Assembly (NCBI GenBank): GCA_028571685.1
Contig: CM053140.1
Coordinates: forward strand, 219,933,323 to 219,997,322
Reading direction: 5' to 3'
From: Heterohyrax brucei
Taxonomy: Eukaryota; Chordata; Mammalia; Hyracoidea; Procaviidae
DNA length: 64,000 bases
Numbering within the stretch: the first letter of the stretch is position 1; the number at the start of each line of letters is the position of its first letter. A model generated the notes under the pieces. The model was not told the origin of the DNA. It did no database searches and was given only the letters and a program-made list of their open reading frames with translations. Position numbers and translations under genes: made by a program. Positions 11,078 to 21,602 of the stretch are shown piece after piece.

Positions 11078-11280
11078 TAAAACTTGTTGCCATGGAGTCA
11101 ATCCCCACACATAGTGGCCCTATAGGACAGAGTAGACTGTCCCATAGGTTTCCCAAGAGTATAATCTTTACGAAAACAGATTGCCATGTCTTTGTCCCAC
11201 AGAGCAACTGGCGAGTTTGAACTACCAACTGTTTGGTTAGCAGCCAGGGGTTCAACTGCTGTACCAACAGATTTCCTTTT
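11078..11280 (-). repeat. AfroSINE, long subtype, antisense
   Basis: TTGTTGCCATGGAGTCAATC, CCCATAGGTTTCCCAAGAG, TCTTTACGAAAACAGATTGCC, then GGTTAGCAGCCAGGGGTTC. The box order is the reverse complement of the plus copies. Confidence 0.88.
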
Positions 11281-11357
11281 AGCCAATGAATTCTTCTGTA
11301 ATGATAAAATGGATGAAAGAGCTCTTCTTAATTCATTTAATCTCATTCCTATTCTAT

Positions 11358-11650
11358 TGTTGTTGTTGTTAGGTACCACTGAGTCAGTTCTGATTCGTAG
11401 TGACGTCATGTGCAACAGAACGAAACACTGCACAGACCAGCGTGATCCTCACAGTAGTGGGGCTTGCGGTCACTGTTGCAGTCACTGTGTCGCTTACCTC
11501 ACTGAGAGTCTTCCTCCTTTTCTCTGACCCTCCACTGTACCCATCATGATGTCCTTCTCCAGGTACTTGTCACTCCTGATAATATGTCCCAAGTATAACA
11601 GATGAAATCTTGTCATTCTTGCTTCTAAGAAACATTCTGGCTAAACTTGA
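11358..11650 (-). mobile_element. RTE (BovB-like) 3' fragment
   Basis: TTGTTGTTGTTAGGTACCAC followed by GAGTCAGTTCTGATTCGTAG, 'CAACAGAACGAAACACTGC' and 'CATGATGTCCTTCTCCAGG' is the RTE 3' end in reverse complement, the same sequence as at 33490 and 35265. The copy is only about 290 bp (5'-truncated) and covers the region encoding the last ~60 residues of the RTE polyprotein plus the tail. Confidence 0.88.
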
Positions 11651-11733
11651 TTTTATTGTGTTTTTAGGTGTGATGTGGAAAAGAAACTGATGCACACTGC
11701 TTATTTAACACCTATTTGCTATCTTGTGTTTAT

Positions 11734-11880
11734 ATGGAAACCCTCTTGGCATAGTGATTAACTGCTACAGGTGTTAACCAAAAGGATGGCAGACTGAACC
11801 CGTCAGGCGTTCCTTGGAAACGTCATTGTTATCGGGTGCTGTGAGCTGGAATCTACTCGATGGGTACAGGTTTGGATTTT
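11734..11880 (+). repeat. AfroSINE, short subtype
   Basis: GGAAACCCTCTTGGCATAGT...GTTAACCAAAAGGATGGCAG...GAGCTGGAATCTACTCGATG. Followed by a (TTG)n tail at about 11880-11893. Confidence 0.88.
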
Positions 11881-11902
11881 TTGTTGTTGTTGTTCTGTGT
11901 TT

Positions 11903-12105
11903 ACACAGAGCCTCTAGGTGGCACAAATAATTGTTTGGCCACCAATAAAAGGTTGGAGGTTTGAATTCATCCTGAGGCACATCCCAAGAAAGTTCTGACA
12001 ATCTGCTTCCAAAAGATGACAGCTATTGAAGATCCTATGGAGTATCTTCTACACTGAAACATGGGGTGACCATGAGTCAGAATCTACTCGATGAAAACTG
12101 ATTTT
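11903..12105 (+). repeat. AfroSINE, long subtype
   Basis: GAGCCTCTAGGTGGCACAAA...AAAAGGTTGGAGGTTTGAAT...CATGAGTCAGAATCTACTCG. It is a second plus-strand AfroSINE right after the previous one. Confidence 0.88.
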
Positions 12106-12655
12106 GTGTTTATATGCAGTAGTTGCTTTGGCTCAAAAGTTACATACTGCAGATTATATTTTGATAAACTGGAATGTTGCTCTTGCATCATTCCCTGTTT
12201 GGTTCTCTTAGTCTGCATGCATGTGGACTTTTTGTTTTCCTAAGTAGTGTGAGAGGTCTATATCAGTTTATTTGAAAGGATATGCTTCAACTTTCTTCAT
12301 TCTGCCACTAAACATGCATGCTTTTCATTTTTGAGGTGAAGCCTGGTGCCTTTACACAAGCTCCCAGTTCCTGGAGCTCTCTGCATTGGTTGGCCGCATG
12401 GAGGAGATCACCCATGTGATGTGATTTCAGTGGTACCAGTGGAGACACCATCTGTCTACCCACTAGTTGTCATGAAAGAGTTATTTCTTTTGTTCAAGAA
12501 GGATTTGCCTCTTTAAAAGAGCCTGGTAAAATGTTCTGTCTCAAATGATTACTAAATTGTCCTGTAGGCCAGGCAGCATTTACCCCAAGTTCAGTCTACA
12601 AAACACAAGATCCTCAAGGTGTTAATGAGTATTACATTACAAAAAAAAAAAAAGC
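12106..12655. other. Single-copy sequence, nothing recognised
   Basis: No repeat or coding signal recognised, apart from a poly-A run of about 13 at 12641-12653. Confidence 0.45.
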
Positions 12656-12659
12656 TTCT

Positions 12660-12968
12660 CGATAACTGCTGCAACAGCAATGAACATTGAGTGAAATTAG
12701 TCACAAAAGGACAAATATTGTATAATCTCACTTACATGAAACATCTCAACTGGACAAGTATATAGAAACCAAAGTTTATTAGTGGTTACCAGGGACAGGT
12801 AGAAGAGGTGAGAGAAGGGGACTCATTGTCTAAGGGACCCTGAGCTTCTGTTAAGGATGATGGGAAACTTTAGAAATGGATACTGGCGATGGTTGAATAA
12901 TGTGCTAAACATATTTAATGTCATCAATGTGTACATGTGAAAATGTTGAAATGGTAAATGTTTTGCTA
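12660..12968 (+). mobile_element. Old L1 3' end, sense orientation
   Basis: GTGAAATTAGTCACAAAAGG, ACAAATATTGTATAATCTCAC, TTAGTGGTTACCAGGGACAG and the following region match the well-known mammalian L1M 3' end. This is the only clear L1 segment on the plus strand in the window. Confidence 0.85.
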
Positions 12969-12969
12969 C

Positions 12970-13531
12970 ACACAAGGTCTGACAAGTAAGTCCATGAAAT
13001 TAATTGTTCTAAGTGCTACATACCTCGCTGCTGAATACCACTACAGTTACCTTTGAAGTACTCCCCTTGGGAAGCTATGTACCAGTGACAGTACCTAGTT
13101 CACCCTCAAAGCTATTTTGGAACTCTTCCTGGAACAGCCATTGTGCACAGTAGAATGTTGTCACGTTTGCAAACTTAATTGCATAGTTCTCTATGAAGGA
13201 GTTTTTAGGCAGTAAACAACTGTATTGGAACATCCTACCTACTTACCCGATCTGGCCCCGAATGACTTTTTTGTTTCCCCAAAGATAAAGGAGATATTGA
13301 AAGGAAGACAATTTTATGACATTCAGAGCATCAGGGTAATATGACGACAGCTCCGATGGCCTTTGCAGGAAGAGTTCCAAAACTGCCTTGAAGGATGGAC
13401 CAGGTTCTGGTGCCGGTGCATAGCTTCCCAAGGGGAGTATTTCAAGTATGATCTTAGGGATACTCAACAATGAACTACATATATAGCACTTTATCTAGGA
13501 TGAGTTTGTGAACTTAATTGCCAGACCTCGT
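12970..13531 (+). mobile_element. Palindromic mariner element M3
   Basis: A complete copy about 560 bp long. The left arm 12970-13145 starts ACACAAGGTCTGACAAGTAA. The right arm 13370-13531 is its inverse, ending AATTGCCAGACCTCG and flanked by TA. The plus strand between them encodes the transposase C-terminus: (L)PDLAPNDFF with the third catalytic Asp, then PKIKEILKGRQF. The N-terminal two thirds of a mariner transposase are absent, so it is non-autonomous. Confidence 0.9.
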
Positions 13532-14714
13532 ATATATTTACCACAATAAAGGAGGTGGGATGGATTTCTGTGGCCAAATTAATTTGGACAACCACGATAA
13601 ATAAAATGAAACAAATTTTCCTAGCTTCCCGATTTTTCAAAACCTTGAATAGGCTAACACGAATAGCGAACCTCCAAGAGAGGAGCTCATTAGGTCACAT
13701 TTCCAAACGTATCTGACTGTTGAACCAGAGCCCTTCCACATTTATCATTTCATTTTTTAAATCAAATGTCCCAGCAACCTAAGTTTCCAGTGAACACATA
13801 TGGGGAAATATGGAGTGGGAGGGCTATGGGATCTAGGCAAATACCAAATTCAGAGAGGCAAGCAAGACTGAGGGAAGAAAAAGATGTAACAAAGTCAGAG
13901 CGCTGTCTCCCACAGCTCCACAAAGCTCCGCATGGCAGGTGGAGGCACTGAACAGGTGGCAGAAGAGCCAAGCACTGCCTGAGCCTCAGCTCTCACCTTT
14001 TCTCTTATAAAATCTCACTTGATTCAGCTTTGACTGGCCACCTGCATGTTTCTACTGCGTGACCTTCAGGGTTGAGAGGGAGCTGGGCTGTTTTGCCAGT
14101 GTATTTGCTGAGTGCTGCACTGCACTTAACCACACAAAGGGAAGCTGCAAGGATCAAGATAAGGATGTACGAAGGCTATGCCCATTAGGTGCCAGCACAA
14201 TTGCTTAGCTTGTTAAATAAAAAAAATTCAGCTCTGGGAGGTGGGGCCAATGGGAAGACAGGGAGTTGGAAATTGGTAAAAACCTGTTTCTTGGCAATAC
14301 AGAGTTAAAATAGACCATGACTGATTATTTTTCAAATGCTTCTTGGCTCTTTCTATACGCAAAGTCTCTAGGACAAACAGATGGACCACTAACTTAGAGA
14401 GCATCCATTAAGCAACTAGTGCAAACTTTTGCAGAAAGGAACAGGCTACGGTGCAGAACATGAACGGAGGCCACTCTATGAACCCTCCTGAGGGAGACAG
14501 GAGGGTGGAGGGTAGCGGTGATGCCTGCTGCAGCTCTGAGTTGTCTGGTCCAGCTGCACAGCCCCAGGATGAAGTTTGCTCCTTATGTTGCCTAAGAAAG
14601 GAGCTCACACAACCAGGGAGGCCACTGCAGTGTGTGAAAAACCTCTTAGCAAGTGCAGCGCCCGGGTTGGCCCTGGCTCCTTGGCCCTCTGTGGTCTCAA
14701 TGAATCCTCCCTTT
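13532..14714. other. Single-copy sequence, nothing recognised
   Basis: No exon or repeat recognised. 14100-14230 and 14440-14700 are less AT-rich than the surroundings. Overlapping frames on both strands at 13762-13971 and 14408-14738 have no domain content. Confidence 0.45.
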
Positions 14715-15219
14715 TGTAGTCACCTAGGACTGCTGTAACAGAAATGACGCAAGTGGATGACCTTAGCAAAGTTCAAGTTTCTTTCCTCACGGTAAAGTAG
14801 GCTGTAAGTTCAAACCTCAGGGTATCAGCTCCAGGGAAGGCCTTCTCTCTCTGTCAGCTCTGGAGGAAGCTCTTTCTTCTCAATCTTACCCTGGCTGAGG
14901 AGCTTCTCGGGCACAGAGGCCACAGGTCCAGAGGACGTGTTCTGCTCCCTGCACTGCTTTCTTGGTCTTATGAGGTCCTCAACCCTCTACTCCCTTCTCT
15001 TTCCTTTTCATTTCTTGAAAGATAAAAGGTGGTGCAGGCTACATTCGAGGGAGATTCCCTTTACCTTGGATCAAGGCTATAACCTTAGCAAGGGCATCAC
15101 AGTCCCACTCTCTTCCTCTTGAACATAAAATTTCACTCACAAAGTGGAAGACAACCGCACAATCATGGCCCAGCCAAAGTGATACAGATTTTGGGAGGGA
15201 CATAATACAATCCATGACA
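14715..15219 (-). repeat. LTR, MaLR-like, antisense
   Basis: Starts TGTAGTCACCTAGGACTGC and ends AATACAATCCATGACA, the inverse of the family at 23105-23618. It includes 'GGCCCAGCCAAAG', the complement of the conserved 'GGCTGGGCCAT' block. No internal proviral sequence is attached, so it is a solo LTR. It is about 505 bp, near the family's usual 510-515. Confidence 0.75.
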
Positions 15220-15313
15220 TGCCCAGTTCCGGCCCCATCCCACTCTATCCACTCATATCCTGTTGCTTTGTCTCTGCTGTACTCTCATCATGCTGCCTAT
15301 CCCTCACCCCGTA

Positions 15314-15833
15314 TTAGGAGCTGACTTGTGTCCATCCCAAAATATGTGTTGAAATCCTCAGTGGTTCATGAGAAGGTCAGCAGTTTGAATCCACCAGCAG
15401 CTCCCTGGAACCTTATGGGGAAGTTCTGCTCTGTCCTGTAGGGTCACTATAAGTTGGGATTGACTCAACAGCAACAAGTTTTTGGTACCTGTAAATAAGA
15501 CCCTGTTTAGAAAGAGGATTTTCTTTTTCATATTAATGAGGTCTTGTCAGAGTAAGGTGGCTCCTAAATCTAATCCTTTCTGAATTATTAAAAGGGCAGA
15601 ATGGACACATAAACACAGGGGAAGGCAGTTGCCAGCAATGGTCAAGGAGCACCGAGGGATGCTGAGAAAGACTGGTCGACATGAGAAACCACGAGAGAGG
15701 CTTGTGGAACTCAACATGACTAAGACCCTGATTTGAACTTAGAGTCAACAGAACTGAGAGAAAATAAAACTTGTCCTTTAAAGCCAGCCACCTGTAGTAA
15801 CTTCATCATAGCAGCCCTAGGAAGCTAAAATGC
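15314..15833 (+). repeat. LTR, older MaLR-like, with AfroSINE inside
   Basis: AGCTGACTTGTGTCCATCCC and CAAAATATGTGTTGAAATCC at the start, and 'GAGAAAATAAAACTTGTCC...AGCAGCCCTAGGAAGC' at the end, follow the mammalian MaLR/ERVL LTR layout (polyadenylation-like AATAAA before the end). It is split by an AfroSINE at 15359-15488. More diverged than the 23105 family. Confidence 0.7.
15359..15488 (+). repeat. AfroSINE inside an LTR
   Basis: GTGGTTCATGAGAAGGTCAG...CCACCAGCAGCTCCCTGG...GTTGGGATTGACTCAACAGC. The head is short. It interrupts the LTR between its first 45 bases and the rest, so the SINE is the younger of the two. Confidence 0.85.
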
Positions 15834-15924
15834 CTGGTATGTTTGCTCTCATCGTGTGTTCTGCCTGGATCACCACAGGCATCCAGGCTTCTCCCTGGTC
15901 ATCGACAGGTATGTCTGTGTCCAT

Positions 15925-16024
15925 CCCCCTGCTGGACTGTGACCTCCTTCAAGTCAGAGAACACAGCTTCTACATTCATCTTTGTAGGTCTAACAGCACA
16001 CAATGAGCTCTCTGAATAAGTGTT
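15925..16024 (+). repeat. L2 3' end fragment
   Basis: CTGGACTGTGACCTCCTTCA, CATCTTTGTAGGTCTAACAG and 'CACACAATGAGCTCTCTGAATAAGTGTT' parallel the conserved end of LINE-2 (gtgagctccttgagg ... ctcaataaatgtt). Confidence 0.6.
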
Positions 16025-16039
16025 AAGCCCTGTCTTCTC

Positions 16040-16192
16040 CATGGAAACCCTGGTAGTGTAGTGGCTAAGAGCTATTGCTGCTGACCAAAAGGTTGGCAGT
16101 TTGCATCTACCAGGTGCTGCTTGGAAAGTTCATGGGGCAGTCCAACCCTGTCTAACAGGGTTACTAGGAGTCAGAATAGACTCCATCGGAGA
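16040..16192 (+). repeat. AfroSINE, short subtype
   Basis: GGAAACCCTGGTAGTGTAGT, GACCAAAAGGTTGGCAGTTT and GGAGTCAGAATAGACTCCAT. This is one of the best-preserved AfroSINEs in the window. Confidence 0.93.
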
Positions 16193-16207
16193 GAGTTGTT
16201 CTTTTTT

Positions 16208-16398
16208 TTCAATCTCTTCCATGGCATCCTTGGCGACACAAATGGTTAAGCATTCTGCTGCTGAGAGGTTAGAGGTTCAAGTCTACCCAAACATGCCTAC
16301 AGAGTAAGGCCTGGTGATCTACTTCCAAAAAAATCAGTCATTGAAAATCCTATGCAGCACAGTTCTACCCTGATACACATAGGGTTACCATGAATCAG
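16208..16398 (+). repeat. AfroSINE, long subtype
   Basis: GGCATCCTTGGCGACACAAA...GAGAGGTTAGAGGTTCAAGT...CCATGAATCAGAATCCTC. Directly follows the short-subtype copy in the same orientation. Confidence 0.9.
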
Positions 16399-16404
16399 AA
16401 TCCT

Positions 16405-16620
16405 CTTGCCTTTTTTTAAATTTTGATTTAGTCAAAGTTTACAATCCAAGTCAATTTGCCATATAAAACCCTGAGCACTCACCTCTCTGCAACACCATCA
16501 GCTCTCCTCCCCCTGCGACAGCACCCTCTTCTTTTCCACTCTTTCCTTCCAGTATCTATTCAACCAACACTTGTCCCCTCCTCCCCACCCTCTCTTCTCC
16601 TCTCTTGTCTGTTATTTTTT
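16405..16620 (-). mobile_element. L1 3' UTR fragment, antisense
   Basis: TTTTTTTAAATTTTGATTTAG, then AAAGTTTACAATCCAAGTC and 'CATATAAAACCCTGAGCACTC' match the 3' UTR piece at 24048-24367. Only about the last 200 bp of the L1 are present, the typical product of severe 5' truncation. Confidence 0.75.
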
Positions 16621-19600
16621 AAATCTCCTCAGTTAAGTGTCACCAGGCCTTGGTGATTGCCCTTCCCTTCGATTTCATTCCATTTATTATTTGTTCTACT
16701 CATTTAGCACCGGGCTCTTTCTTGCACTGTTAACTGTTGTGTATGTCCACACTGTGGCATCACTCCTCACCAAATGGTCAGCAAGCTGTGGAAGACCACC
16801 CTGGTCCCCTGAGAAGGTATCTTGCCCACCTTGTGTGGTCCAAATATAAGCTGATGGTGATCTGTTAGCAATAACCCACTTAACCAAGGGTAAAGAGCCC
16901 GTGGTAGCTGGAGGCAGGATGGGAATTGTGCCTTCACGTTTGGCAGGGAGGATGTCAGAATGTTTGGATACAAGGGAGCCAAGGAGGAAGATGATTTTCT
17001 TCTTTTACCACCTCTAACTCACGAGTCCCTGGTTCAGAGAACTGGAAGACCAAGAGGAAGGGGACGAGGCAACTGTTGTACAGGAGGAGGGAGGAGAGGC
17101 ACTGGCTGGTGGTCCAGGAAGTGAGCTGGGCCCAGGAACCAACAACACTTCCTCATCTGCCAGCGCAGCAGCCTGGCTGGAGGCTAATGAGAAGCGAGGT
17201 GTGAGGCAGGAGCTCCAGCGGCAATTAAGGCTGCTCAAACCGCTGACAGTCTGCGGTCAGCTCTGGGGCCACTGGGGGCTGCTGCTACCTGTGCTGCCTG
17301 CTGCCCCGCCCTCCTAATGAGCTTGTGACTGCCACATCAGCTGAGGGTACCCCCAGGCCCTCTCCAAGCCCCTCCAACTTCCACTTGTAGGCCCAGGCAG
17401 CTCCGCAACCCGTGGAGTCACTAGGGTTGCTGTCACCTAGTGCAGTAGTTCAGGGTGTCAGCAGTCCCATGCTAATTACCACAACATTGTAGCTAATGAC
17501 ACCATAAATTTTGGCAAAAATCAATGACTGTAAAAACACTGGCGGCAACAAAACAACCAGTGTATGTAGTGAGCGCAGGTGAAACACTTGATTGACAATG
17601 TCATTGTAATTGGATAGTAACGACAGCTCTAACTCGAGGGCATTAGAAGGTTCAAAGAGAAAGTTGCTATTGAGTTTTTGTATACGTGCTGATGCATGTA
17701 ATGAGTCAGATCCAACTCAATGGCACTTGGCTTTGGCATTGATACATGTAAGCTGGGTTTGCAAAAAGTGTTTCTGTTGTTAAAACTAACCACAGGGATA
17801 CTAGCAAAAATGATAAATTTCTGCTCAAACACTGAACAAACTTTTTATAGACAGTTATTTTGGTGTCACTTCCTGCGGCAGTGACTGCACCCCTTATACC
17901 CTCTTGTGATGCCATTGCCTCCAGCTATCTAAAGGAGGCTTGCTTAAAGTTAAGCCCGTGCGATTACATCCCCCACCTGGCCTTCCTACTCTCGGCCCTG
18001 TGAAGGCTACAGTGCCCTGCAGCATTAGTGAGCTGCACCTGCCCCGAATCAGCCCAAACTCGTCTTCTGCCCACACGTGGCCAGTGGCTCCTTCCCAACG
18101 CCTGCTCAGCTGTCGTGGCTCGGCTCTGGAGTTTCTTCTCCAGTGAGCCTCCCCTAGCCCTAATTCCTGCACTCAGCTCAGCATCCCATGGCCTCTTGGG
18201 GCTGCCTCTCTCTTGCTGTCTCTCACCCTGTGTTGTAATGGTCTAGTCTCTTGCGCTTTCCAAGCCTGTCCTAAAGTGCAGTTTCTGTAAAAGCTGTTGT
18301 GTGAGTGAATTAAATGAATCGATAATTCAAACCGGCCATCTTCCTCAATTCTTAGTCGTAGGAGTTGAGGGCCTCAGGGGCCTTGCTCCTCACCTCTCCA
18401 AGGACTACAAAAGTACTTAGGACCATTCTTGATGAGCTGTAGGGGCTCAATAAATGTTACAGAACTTCTTTTTGGTGCTAGCAATCATTTTGTCAGGAAA
18501 TCACATCATGGTGGCTTGAGAACACTCCTGTTGCTGAGCAGGAAGGTAATCTGAAAGAGCCTTGCAAAGACTTTCAGGAAACTGTCTTCCTTCTTGACTT
18601 ATGTTTGTTTCACTGGGCAGACCCCTGTGAACTTTGCCAATGCCACGCCTATCCCCCAGTTCCAGTTCCAGTGTTCCTCTTTTGTTTCTCCCTGTGCTCA
18701 ACCCATTTTACAGACTCCTTCCGCGATGCCTCTAAACCCCAGCATCCTTCCCTTCTCAACTACCCATGCTTCTAAAATTGGCTTTCTCCCTTTCTCTTCT
18801 ATCCCAACCCATACATTTTCTTTCACTTAGCAGGAATAAATCTGATGTAGTTTATTTCACAATTTGATTAGTAAGAGTGGCACAATGAATTCAACCAGTG
18901 GGGAGATATTTGTGGTTGTTGAGGGGCAAATGGTGCCTCCTGGTGCCCTTTACAGAGCCCTGAAACCTTCCCCTTTCTTGGTATCCGAACTCCTGTCTCT
19001 GGCCAGGAGGAGAGAAGGAGCAGGATGCTGACACCAAAGCCTTGGTGTCTGCCTTGTCTTGGAACAGAGATGTGGTTGATGGGAGGCAACACACGTTATC
19101 CACCAGCCCATCAACTGCCACAGCCTCCATCTTCGGGAAATGCCCGCAGCGTTCCACCTCTCAGAACAGCTGGCCCGCGTGTCACAGCCAATTAGGGTTT
19201 GGAGGGAGTGAGAGAGAAAGGAGTGACACTGCATGCTGACCCCTGCTGTCACAGGGCAGATGTGGAGGCCAGCACGCGTCCCCCGCCTGGCCATACTGTT
19301 AATTAATCACCTCGGCCACCGAGTAGTGACAGCACTTTGCCGTTGCAGGGTGCTCATGGAGACTGGCTGGGCGTGCAGACAGGAGGACAGTGAGAGAGCA
19401 CTCCAGGACCAGACACCTCCCTCATGGCTGGTCTGACAGTTCTGTTTCTGGCAAGTTTTCACAGAAGCTGTTGAGGTTAAAGGACAGGGTGGAAAATATG
19501 GTGGGAACTTTTTAAAAGTCTAAGTCACAACACATGGTCCAGATTACTTACAAATGGGCTTGGTTGTGGCACCTTGGCTGAGCACAGCATGGACTGGGTG

Positions 19601-20257
19601 GGCGTCAAACTGAAGAGTCATGGGGTGCTCAGAAATTTGCAGGGATGTGACCCTGGTATTGGGACACCTCCCTCGATGGTCTTGATGTTACCGCTCCTTA
19701 CCAGTTTACCCACAGACAACCTTCATCCTGCAGCAGACATTTAGGGAGTTCAGCTTCTGAACTAAAGCTGAGGAAAAAGTCAGCTTACCTCCTGCATGTT
19801 TTTCAAGACTTAATTTGGATGTCGCTGCCTCCGGGGAACAATTCCAACCCCTCCAGGGCACGGTGGTGCCCTTCCGGTGAGCCTCCAAGCGCCCTGCACC
19901 TTTGGCAACCATAGCACTCAGAACACTGAGCAGCAGCTCTCTATTTGCTGAGGACAAGGACTGTGTCAGTGTCACTCATCCACATCACCCCAGTTGTGAC
20001 ACAGCAACTGATATCAACGCTTCACGAACTATTTTTGGATAAGACGTGACCTTTACCTTCAAGGAGCTCATACATAATCTGCTGGGTTAGATCTACATAA
20101 AACCAGGTAATTGCACTGCTACCTGTCAAAAACCCCTGGTATCATATAGAGGGCATGAGGGGGGCACAGAGCAGGTGTGCTAGGTGCAGCTTAACCATAA
20201 AACACGTGATTCTTTTTTTGGTGAATGACTGCTTTTGTAGAAATCTTGGGTCAGTTC
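16621..20257. other. Long single-copy block, possible conserved non-coding DNA
   Basis: The longest stretch with little repeat content. It is locally GC-rich (17030-17420, 17930-18200, 18940-19440). A short L2-like end is seen at 18430-18466 (GGGGCTCAATAAATGTTAC), and a scrap of AfroSINE tail at about 17703-17730. No convincing exon, start context or polyadenylation unit could be assembled. Open frames up to 114 codons overlap on both strands without domain content. Confidence 0.5.
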
Positions 20258-20410
20258 TATTGTTATTGTTAGGCACTGTTGAATTAGCCTTGGACTCATA
20301 GCCACACAATGCACAATGGAGTAAAATGCCATCCAGTCTTATGCAATCCCCATGATCCGCTGTGGGTTAAACAATGATCCATAGGGTTTTCATGGGCTAA
20401 TTTTCAGAAG
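20258..20410 (-). repeat. RTE- or AfroSINE-related fragment
   Basis: TTGTTATTGTTAGGCACTGT...GACTCATAGCCACACAATGC is the RTE/AfroSINE tail in reverse complement. 'GATCCATAGGGTTTTCATGG' follows, as in related SINEs. The exact family is uncertain because the tail is shared. Confidence 0.6.
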
Positions 20411-20964
20411 TACGAGGTCTGACAATTAAGTCTATGAACTTAATTGTTCTAAGTGCTACATACCTCATTGCTGAATATCACTATGGTCTCCTTCAGAGTA
20501 CTCCCTTTGGGAAGTTACCCACCAATGCAAGCACCTAGTCGACCCTTCAGAGCAATTTTGAAACTCTGTCCTGCAATGGCCATTGCACATGGTGGCAAGC
20601 TTGCAAACTTAATTGTATAGTTATCTCTGAGGGAATTTTTAGCCAGTAAACAAATAACTGTATTGGAACATCCTCCCTACTCACCTGATCTGGCCTCAGT
20701 GACTGTTTTTCTTTACCTAAAGATAAAGCAAATATTGAAAGGAAGACATTTTGATCACATTCAGGACCTCAAGGATAAAACAATGACAGCACTGATGGCC
20801 ATTCCGGAAAAAGAGTTCCAAAATTTCTTTGAAAGGTGAACTAGGCATCAGTGCATAGCTTCCCGAGGGGAGTACTTTGAAAGTGGCTGTAGCGACATTC
20901 AGCAATGAGATATGTAGAACTTTTTCTAGGATGAGTTCTTGAACTTTATTGGTGGTCCTTGTAT
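20411..20964 (+). mobile_element. Palindromic mariner element M4
   Basis: Left arm from TACGAGGTCTGACAATTAAG, the best-preserved terminus of the family. The right arm, 20795-20964, is the inverse. The plus-strand middle encodes a decayed transposase C-terminus (YSPDLA is kept, the NDFF part is altered). The TA dinucleotide at each end fits a mariner target. Confidence 0.9.
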
Positions 20965-21049
20965 ATGCCAAGCCTTTCTTCCTAGTGGAAAGTCTGCTAA
21001 ACATGTTCAGTGGTACAGCAACCCACAAGCCACCACTGACATTAGAGGT

Positions 21050-21106
21050 GTATTGGCTGGGCCTCCTGCATGGAAGGTGAGAATTCTATGACTCAACCAG
21101 CAGTGT
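21050..21106 (-). pseudogene. tRNA-Gly-derived pseudogene, T-arm missing
   Basis: On the minus strand, ACTGCTGGTTGAGTCATAGA followed by ATTCTCACCTTCCATGCAGG and AGGCCCAGCCAATA matches tRNA-Gly from the acceptor and D-arm through the anticodon arm (CTTCCAT loop). It then jumps to the acceptor end, skipping the T-arm (no GGTTCGATTCC). It therefore cannot fold as a normal tRNA. It is probably a tRNA retropseudogene or a SINE head. Confidence 0.6.
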
Positions 21107-21454
21107 TCTTTGTAACTCAAAAAAATGGCCAAAGCACTCAGGTCAATTACTGTTTAATTCATTCTTAGGCAAAAATTCCTTGTAGATAAAGCTTTTTGCA
21201 GTTCCTCAAACTAAAAGCAGGTAAGACTACGTGAGATAAGGTAAAGAACAGCATGAAACACGTGACCATCCATTGGAATGGATGTGCTGTCACCGCGCAA
21301 GGAGAGCAGAAGGAGCTGCAGATACGTGGGCATGCAAAACTGATTTGGATTGTATGCTTGCACTTAATCACACATACACACAAGAAAAACTACAAACAAG
21401 TAAGGAAAGGAGCATTAATTAAAACTCCATTATAAAATCTCTGATGCCAAAAAT

Positions 21455-21602
21455 CCAACCTACTGCCATTGAGTCAGTTCTGAGTTACAGCAACCCCATA
21501 GAACAGAATAGAACTGCCCGTTAAGGAGCAGCTGGTGAATTCAAACAGTTGGCGTTTTGATTAGCAGCCGTATCTCTTAGCTCGTGCATCACCAGGGTTT
21601 CA
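21455..21602 (-). repeat. AfroSINE, antisense
   Basis: TACTGCCATTGAGTCAGTTC, AGAATAGAACTGCCCGTTAAG, GATTAGCAGCCGTATCTC and CATCACCAGGGTTTC. The full order of an antisense short-subtype copy, with a small deletion in the middle. Confidence 0.9.

Noticed and set aside
18950-19294. Candidate exon on the minus strand with a 114-codon frame
   Set aside because: Equally long frames overlap on both strands, no clear splice sites or conserved domain. GC-rich content alone explains the lack of stops.
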